Below, piece after piece: positions 58,566 to 64,000 of a stretch of DNA of 64,000 bases; position 1 is the first letter of the stretch, and each line of letters starts with the position of its first letter. The stretch comes from Bartonella queenslandensis. GTDB lineage: Bacteria > Pseudomonadota > Alphaproteobacteria > Rhizobiales > Rhizobiaceae. The position numbers were made by a program, and so were the translations under genes. Under the pieces are notes generated by a model that did no database searches, was not told where the DNA came from, and was given only the letters and a program-made list of their open reading frames with translations. The DNA is taken from NCBI RefSeq assembly GCF_018155095.1, contig NZ_NAAI01000009.1, positions 1-64,000 of the forward strand, in the 5' to 3' direction.

Positions 58566-59057
58566 ATGATTTCTAAACCCAAAAATCCAAAAAAAGAACC
58601 CAAGAAAAAGAACTTAGTCATTATCGATGAAACACCAGAGTGTCGGCGTGCCGTTGCATTTGCCGCACAACATGCCCAAAACACCAATAGAACTTTGGTT
58701 TTGCTTTGTGTTGTTGATAGTGCAGAATTTCAACATTTTCTGGGTGTAAACGATGTAATGCGTACAGAATCAACGCAAAGTGCTCATAAAATATTAGGAG
58801 ACATTGCCAGTGAAGTTCGTACCTCTCATGCCCTTGAAACAGAAATAGTAGTGCGTGAAGGGAAAAAAATTGATGAAATTTCTAAACTGATCGATGAAGA
58901 TAAAAGAATTGCCTTGATTGTTTTAGCAGCCAGTGGACATACAGAAGGACCAGGTCCCCTTATCCAATTAATCGGGAATAAAGGAACCGCTTTTTCAATC
59001 CCTGTCATTGTCATTCCTAGTAATCTTGCCGATGAAGATATTAGGTCTATTGCCTAA
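58566..59057 (+). CDS. Universal stress protein (UspA family)
   Basis: A 163-residue protein with a UspA-like fold after a basic N-terminal stretch (PKNPKKEPKKKNLV). Strand 1 is LVIIDETPECRRAVAFAAQHA. The ATP-binding-type loop near the end, LIVLAASGHTEGPGPLIQLIGNKGTAFSIPVIVIP, shows a partial G-2x-G-9x-G(S/T) pattern in degenerate form, so ATP binding is uncertain. It is cytoplasmic and stress-related by family. It follows trpS by 64 bases and precedes the NifU-like gene, an arrangement I regard as normal for Rhizobiales. Confidence 0.85.
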   Translation: MISKPKNPKKEPKKKNLVIIDETPECRRAVAFAAQHAQNTNRTLVLLCVVDSAEFQHFLGVNDVMRTESTQSAHKILGDIASEVRTSHALETEIVVREGKKIDEISKLIDEDKRIALIVLAASGHTEGPGPLIQLIGNKGTAFSIPVIVIPSNLADEDIRSIA

Positions 59058-59116
59058 AAATATAATATTCTAAAATGTAATGATCTTCTTAATTCTTTAC
59101 TATAAAAGGAGAGACT

Positions 59117-59695
59117 ATGTTTATTCAAACTGAAACCACCCCGAATCCTGCAACACTTAAATTTTTACCAGGGCGCGTGGTACTTTCCGAGGGTGTACTA
59201 GAATTTCGTGACCGTGAAGAAGCAGTTAAAAACTCACCTTTAGCAGCTAAACTGTTTAATATTCCCAATATCAATGGTGTGTTTTTAGGCTATGACTTCA
59301 TCACAGTAAGCAAAAAAGAGGGAGAATGGCAACATCTCAAACCCGTCATTTTAGGCACAATTATGGAACATTTTCTCTCTAATGAACCTATAATCACCAC
59401 AAATGCGACAACACAAGCCCATGCCCATGCTCTCAACGAAGAATTTTATGACGAAAAAGATGCTGATATCGTTCTAACCATTAAAGAACTTCTTGAAACA
59501 CGTATTCGCCCAGCTGTTGCCAATGATGGTGGCGATATCACTTTTCGTGGGTTTGAAAATGGTATTGTTTATCTCAATATGCGGGGTTCCTGTGCTGGAT
59601 GCCCTTCTTCAACAGCAACGCTCAAACATGGTATTGAAAATCTTTTACGCCATTTTATCCCTGACGTTTTAGGCGTTGAAGCCATGCCACAATAA
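59117..59695 (+). CDS. NifU-type Fe-S cluster scaffold (Nfu)
   Basis: A 192-residue protein with the Nfu N-terminal domain (FIQTETTPNPATLKFLPG, residues 2-19) and the C-terminal NifU-like domain from about residue 110 (RIRPAVANDGGDITFRGFENG). The cluster-binding CxxC is in MRGSCAGCPSSTATL (about 154-168). It carries 4Fe-4S clusters to target proteins in the cytoplasm. Length and motif match alphaproteobacterial NifU family proteins. AAAAGGAGAG precedes the ATG at good spacing. It may be in one operon with the universal stress gene 59 bases upstream. Confidence 0.94.
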   Translation: MFIQTETTPNPATLKFLPGRVVLSEGVLEFRDREEAVKNSPLAAKLFNIPNINGVFLGYDFITVSKKEGEWQHLKPVILGTIMEHFLSNEPIITTNATTQAHAHALNEEFYDEKDADIVLTIKELLETRIRPAVANDGGDITFRGFENGIVYLNMRGSCAGCPSSTATLKHGIENLLRHFIPDVLGVEAMPQ

Positions 59696-60149
59696 ATATT
59701 GAGCTCAATAGGAAAAATGACCACACAAATTGTCACTCTTCAATAAAAATACTCAAATAAAGGTATCTAAAATCTTACTTTTATCCTTGAAATTTTAACC
59801 GTAGGCCATACTGTCACAAGAAGACAGTACTGTTCAAAAAATCTATCGGGTTCCCTTTCACTGCTCCCTATCCTTTAAAGTGTTTTTTGCCCCCTTTAGA
59901 AGCATAATTTGAACAAACTGATCATATACATATAAGGATAACGTATGAGTAAGAGTACGCTTTAAATTTATTTTGTTTCATAACTTTGTCATGCAATTTT
60001 TATAAAAAAATATAACGCGTTACAAAAAAGAAAACATTTTAAAACAGAATATACGCTTGCCCTTTGTTCATCATTTTCAATCCTTTCAATGATAAATTCA
60101 CGCAAAATACCTCTGTAGTTCCCATCAACAAAGATCACACTTTTACACC
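59696..60149. other. Spacer after the Nfu gene
   Basis: About 450 bases. A hairpin TACTGTC (59809-59815) with GACAGTA (59823-59829) lies 114 bases after the stop but lacks a T-run. No gene is seen. Confidence 0.45.
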
Positions 60150-60430
60150 TTAAATGGGAATCCTGCTTCTCATTTTAATTCCGTTTATTGCATCAACCAA
60201 AACTATTTGCTTACACATCACAAATGAGATGATAACAAAAATTATTTTAAAATACCTCTTATAAACATTTTCAAATATAAGGATTGTTGCAACAAAGTGT
60301 ATAATGGTGTTGGCTTGCTCTTTTATGAAACATAAAGATATCGTGCTCAACAGCATTTGCATCATATCATTCATGAGCATCATGGCAAAATGGGCTTGAG
60401 AAGGATTAAGAAATATTTTTTTTAAGTATT
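60150..60430 (+). pseudogene. Decayed tyrosine-integrase remnant
   Basis: ATTGCATCAACCAAAACTATTTGCTTAC (60187 onward), AAGGATTGTTGCAACAAAGTGTATAATGGTGTTGGCTTGC (60281-60320) and a GCATCATGGCAAAATGGGCTTGAGAAGG block (60380-60407) follow the order of the family. Frames are broken. Confidence 0.5.
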
Positions 60431-60882
60431 ATGCAGACCCTCCCTATTCTTGAAATCAAGAATTATGCCTCTATCATCTTCAATTTCATCTCCATAAATA
60501 TGGTGCAAAAAAAAATAAATCAAAGCCAAATCTATTATGGTTGTTTTGACAATAGGTCTGATAAAAAGGTAGAATATTTCTTCAATTCAGCGGGACTAAG
60601 TTTTCACCTTACAGCATTATTTGCCTCATAAAGCACATACTTTTGCTGTTTTCTTATCAATCAACATCCGATCCTTAGAGCATGTTTAAAAGACAGAGAC
60701 TGTATTTCTCTGCGAGACATGGCTTTTATATTTCCATAAGAGCAAAGATATTGTGCCGATCTAATCGGCATAATCTATGAAACAAGAAAAGTTCCCTATT
60801 AGCAAAGAATAGCCCCACTTGGAAAAAAATATGAAAATAGCAAACCAACGAAAAGCAAAACTAATCACAAGAGAATAAATAC
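60431..60882. other. Gene-free spacer
   Basis: About 450 bases. The 66-codon open frame at 60431-60631 lacks a ribosome-binding site and family features and is not accepted. GTGCCGATCTAATCGGCA near 60753-60770 is a short inverted repeat (TGCCGAT/ATCGGCA). Confidence 0.45.
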
Positions 60883-61218
60883 TTAAACTTTTTTAACAAA
60901 TTCCGACTTTAAACTCATGGGGCCAATCCCAGGAATTTTACAATCAATATTATGATCCCCATCCACCAAGCGAATATTCTTCACCTTCGTTCCCCCTTTT
61001 AAAACAGAGGAAGCGCCTTTTACCTTCAGATCTTTTATCACCATAACGGTATCGCCATTTTTTAAAATCTGACCATTCGCATCATAAACAGGATCGGAAA
61101 GAATAGTATCGTCACTCTTTTGTGGCCATTCATGGGCACATTCAGGACACACAAAATTTTCACCCTCTTCATAAGTATAAAGACAATCACACCGAGGACA
61201 TTTGGGATATTGGGTCAT
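60883..61218 (-). CDS. PhnA/YjdM-type zinc-ribbon protein
   Basis: A 111-residue protein starting [19 protein letters not shown]. The N-terminal zinc ribbon has two CxxC pairs (CPRC at 7-10 and CPEC at about 25-28), and the C-terminal domain has [20 protein letters not shown] and [19 protein letters not shown], the PhnA/YjdM family pattern. The family was linked by name to alkylphosphonate use but its true role is not established. AAAGGGAAA precedes the ATG at 61218; a nine-codon upstream extension is open but lacks support. It stands alone between integrase remnants. Confidence 0.88.
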   Translation of the reverse strand: MTQYPKCPRCDCLYTYEEGENFVCPECAHEWPQKSDDTILSDPVYDANGQILKNGDTVMVIKDLKVKGASSVLKGGTKVKNIRLVDGDHNIDCKIPGIGPMSLKSEFVKKV

Positions 61219-61399
61219 AAATTTCCCTTTTTTTAGAAAAATCATTCATTATGGCTGGTCATAAAGCAAGAAGTGCTTATTGTCCATTATTTTAGAAAAA
61301 CATATCCCTTTGTTTTCTCCCCTCTCTGCCAACGATGTTTATTACTGCAATCATCCCATACAATAGATTCATGGATAAGAATAGTTGATCATTATACAA

Positions 61400-61760
61400 T
61401 ACCCCTCACACATTATAAGATTCCTTTTGTATTGAATCAACCAAAGCCCTTCTCTTGCATGGTACCAATAGGAAGAGCCGTATAAAACAATTAAGAAAAG
61501 ATTCAAAAAACGAAACGCTCTCAAATGCAAAAGTCAACATTGAGAGAAGACCTTAAGTGTATGTGATGATATCATTTTTTCCTTCATGAGCATAAAAATG
61601 GTGAGGCTCAATGAATTGCCCCTTACCCCCTTGAACGACACACACAAGATGATTTCTAATACCTTAAGAGAGACTTCTTTAAGATAAGCCTATGAGAAGT
61701 ACAACAACGATAATGTCCTGTTTGAGGTAAAAGACATACCTCTAATTACTCTGTTAAAAA
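61400..61760 (+). pseudogene. Decayed tyrosine-integrase remnant
   Basis: TTGAATCAACCAAAGCCCTTCTCTTGCATGG (61432 onward), CGAAACGCTCTCAAATGCAAAAGTCAAC, TGTGATGATATCATTTTTTCC and AAAATGGTGAGGCTCAATGAATTGCC follow the order of the other copies. Broken throughout. Neighbouring spacer to 61986 holds nothing else recognised. Confidence 0.5.
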
Positions 61761-61986
61761 ACATTTCTATCAAACCATCAGAAATCCTTGTGCATTAATG
61801 CCCCATTATGAAGACCTACAGCATTTGATGTTAAGAAATCAGCAATTTTAAGAAGCCAGCCGATATGTAAACGTAGCAAGAACGAAATAAACTTGAAAAT
61901 GGAGATGCTCCTTACGACACATCCCCCCTAAAATCATGACCCATGTGATCAATCACGATATCTTTACCAGAAACATTCCAATGATT

Positions 61987-63615
61987 TCATGTGATAATAT
62001 CAGGGCGGTCTCGTCCCAATTCTTGTTGTATGTTTAATAGTTTTAGTGCTACCTGTTGCAAAGGTTGAAGAACTTCTTGCGGATTTAAATTGTGTCTGCG
62101 CGGATCACCTTCATACTGTTCCAAATAAAGCCGTAAGGTAGCGCCTAGCGTTCCTGTTCCTGATAAACGAACCACCAACCGCGCGCCATTTTCAAAAAAA
62201 ATACGGATACCTTGCCGCGTACTCACGCTCTGATCAACAGGATCATGATACGTAAAATCGTCTGCTTTTTTGACCAAAAATCCAGCAATTTCGGTTCCGG
62301 CTTGTGGTAAATGCCCCCGCAAGTGCTCTAGTAATGCCAAAGCTTTGTCTTCTTCAACTTCTTCATAATCATGACGTAACGCGTAAAAACGCCCATAGCT
62401 GTTCCAATGCTGTTGAACGATTTGTGCAACAGTTTTCCCTGTTACCGCTAAAAGATTTAACCAAAATAAGACAGCCCATAAACCATCTTTTTCGCGGATA
62501 TGATGAGAGCCGGTTCCAAAGCTTTCTTCACCACAAAAGGTTACTTTCCCCGCGTCCAAAAGCGTCCCAAAAAACTTCCACCCCGTTGGCGTTTCAAAAA
62601 AGTTTAATCCGTATTTTTCAGCAACGAGATCCGCAGCAGGCGCTGTTGGCATAGAGCGAGCGACCCCCACAATGCCTTGTCGATAACCTTTAATAAGATG
62701 GGCATGCTCCACCATAATCGCCAAAGAATCAGAAGACGAAACAAATTGTTGACGCCCAATAATGAGATTACGATCGCCATCACCATCAGATGCAGCGCCA
62801 AGGTCTGGTCCTTGCTCCGACATCAATAAATCATAAAGAGCCTTGGCATAAACCAAATTGGGATCTGGATGAGTGCCTCCAAAATCTGGTAAAGGAAGAC
62901 CATTAACCACCGTCCCTTTAGAAAATCCTAAACATTTTTCAAAAATTTCATGCGCATAAGGCCCTGTTACCGCATGCATGGCATCAAAGCGCAAAGTAAG
63001 ACCTCGAGCAACGGCCTTAGCAATACAGTCAAAATCAAAAAGCTCCTGCATCAAAGCAACATAATCAGCGACAGGATCAATAATATCGATCTGCATAGCT
63101 CCCATAAAGGTCATCCCTTGCCTATCCAAATCAATATCTGGCGCTTCAAAAATTTTATAAAAGGAAAGGCGTTGCGATGTTGCAAAAATAGCATCACATA
63201 AAGAATTAGGTGCCGGTCCACCATTGGCAATATTGTATTTGATCCCACAATCTCCCTCAAGCCCCCCTGGATTATGGCTTGCAGAAAGAATAATTCCACC
63301 ATGAGCATGGTATTTACGAATAAGATGCGAAACAGCAGGCGTAGAAAGAATACCGCCCCTTCCCATTTTAACACGAGAAACACCATGCGCTGCAGCCATC
63401 TTCAACACAATCTGAAGGAGAGTCCGATTAAAAGTGCGTCCATCCCCTCCAAGAATCAACATTTTCCCTTCAAGAGGCCCAATATTATCAAAAAGAGACT
63501 GTATAAAATTTTCCACATAATGGGGTTGTTGAAAAACAGATACTTTTTTGCGCAAACCAGATGTTCCCGGTTTTTGCCCCTCAAAAACTGTGGTCAAAAC
63601 TGTCTTTATGGTCAT
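61987..63615 (-). CDS. pgm: Phosphoglucomutase
   Basis: A 542-residue enzyme of the alpha-D-phosphohexomutase family converting glucose-1-phosphate and glucose-6-phosphate. The N-terminus is VFEGQKPGTSGLRKKV. The catalytic phosphoserine loop is ILSASHNPGG (about 113-122), the metal loop is ASDGDGDRNLI (about 282-292), the sugar-binding loop is FCGEESFG (about 353-360), and the phosphate-binding loop is VRLSGTGTLGATLRLY near the C-terminus. Length is normal for the bacterial glucose-specific type. It supplies sugar nucleotides for envelope polysaccharides. GGAAAGAATATG lies ahead of the start. Confidence 0.95.
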   Translation of the reverse strand: MTIKTVLTTVFEGQKPGTSGLRKKVSVFQQPHYVENFIQSLFDNIGPLEGKMLILGGDGRTFNRTLLQIVLKMAAAHGVSRVKMGRGGILSTPAVSHLIRKYHAHGGIILSASHNPGGLEGDCGIKYNIANGGPAPNSLCDAIFATSQRLSFYKIFEAPDIDLDRQGMTFMGAMQIDIIDPVADYVALMQELFDFDCIAKAVARGLTLRFDAMHAVTGPYAHEIFEKCLGFSKGTVVNGLPLPDFGGTHPDPNLVYAKALYDLLMSEQGPDLGAASDGDGDRNLIIGRQQFVSSSDSLAIMVEHAHLIKGYRQGIVGVARSMPTAPAADLVAEKYGLNFFETPTGWKFFGTLLDAGKVTFCGEESFGTGSHHIREKDGLWAVLFWLNLLAVTGKTVAQIVQQHWNSYGRFYALRHDYEEVEEDKALALLEHLRGHLPQAGTEIAGFLVKKADDFTYHDPVDQSVSTRQGIRIFFENGARLVVRLSGTGTLGATLRLYLEQYEGDPRRHNLNPQEVLQPLQQVALKLLNIQQELGRDRPDIIT

Positions 63616-63833
63616 GGTAATACTTTCATATTCTTTCCTTTAATTTTAAGATGAAGAGTATTCAAAGTCGACCATTAATTCTACTTGACGCAAGTGTGAA
63701 ATATTTGCACACTTGTTAAAATTAATAATTTTTTAAGAAGCCCTTTTATTTAAAACGATCTTTCCCATATGTTTTAAATACAAAGGTTGTTTTTAAAACA
63801 AAATTTTCGTTAAAAAAATACAGGAGCATCCTT

Positions 63834-64000
63834 ATGATCAAAAAAACTGTTCCCAATGTCACATTTCATACACGTGTACGCGATGAATCAATGGGGGGAG
63901 ATAATCCTTATCGATGGCAAGAAGTTAAAAGTGATGCTTACTTTAAAGGAAAGCGCGTGATCCTTTTTTCTCTTCCTGGAGCTTTTACGCCTACTTGCTC
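63834..64000 (+). CDS. Peroxiredoxin (Prx5-like), cut by the right edge
   Basis: The first 55 codons are visible. The protein begins [19 protein letters not shown] and reaches [19 protein letters not shown] at the edge. The PGAFTPTC block contains the peroxidatic Cys of Prx5-type peroxiredoxins, which reduce hydrogen peroxide and alkyl hydroperoxides with thiol donors. CAGGAG precedes the ATG. It is divergent from pgm across a 218-base gap. The family is clear; whether it carries a fused glutaredoxin domain cannot be seen. Confidence 0.88.
   Translation, partial: MIKKTVPNVTFHTRVRDESMGGDNPYRWQEVKSDAYFKGKRVILFSLPGAFTPTC

Overview
The window is AT-rich alphaproteobacterial chromosome. Its gene content (VirB/VirD4 type IV secretion system, FIC/BID-domain Bep effectors, Iba-like autotransporters, Brt RNA plus Trp regulator pairs) is diagnostic of Bartonella. 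The large, expanded bep set with both FIC and tyrosine-motif effectors points to the lineage of B. tribocorum, B. grahamii and B. henselae. The species is inferred, not proven.

Layout. (1) 1-12.8 kb: a tandem array of autotransporter genes, one partial at the left edge and four complete, all on the + strand, each usually closed by a hairpin terminator. Two of them share an almost identical 253-bp promoter, leader and signal-peptide block. (2) 12.8-28 kb: a gene-poor, decayed region. It holds many fragments of one tyrosine-integrase gene in both orientations, two duplicated Brt RNA/XRE regulator units, an EexN entry-exclusion lipoprotein next to a dead copy, an orphan ParA/ribbon-helix-helix partition pair, a DUF442 phosphatase, and two core genes (ribF and a HAD phosphatase). 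(3) 28-38 kb: a divergent nuclease-like gene, then the compact virB2-virB11 operon, mostly with overlapping or abutting genes. (4) 38-55 kb: the effector arm: biaA (FIC inhibitor), bepA, virD4, a decayed biaA-like remnant, bepC, bepD, a short bepD-like gene, a two-BID effector, a proline-rich two-BID effector, and a large FIC-BID effector. (5) 55.8-64 kb: core genes murJ, trpS, uspA-like, nfuA-like, phnA-like, pgm and a peroxiredoxin cut by the right edge, with three more integrase remnants between them.

How it works together: VirB2-B11 build the envelope-spanning channel, VirD4 is the coupling ATPase that recruits Bep proteins through their C-terminal BID domain and basic tail, and the Beps act inside host cells. 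The three FIC effectors each carry a different change in the FIC signature (Val, Lys and Arg substitutions). The gene ahead of the Lys-type effector looks like a ruined copy of the FIC inhibitor. Other effectors carry arrays of host-mimicking peptides: tyrosine-phosphorylation-like motifs in two, and six SH3-ligand motifs in another. The bep genes share a repeated upstream cassette with a promoter-like motif and a family of covarying 3' hairpins, showing that the arm grew by duplication of whole transcription units.
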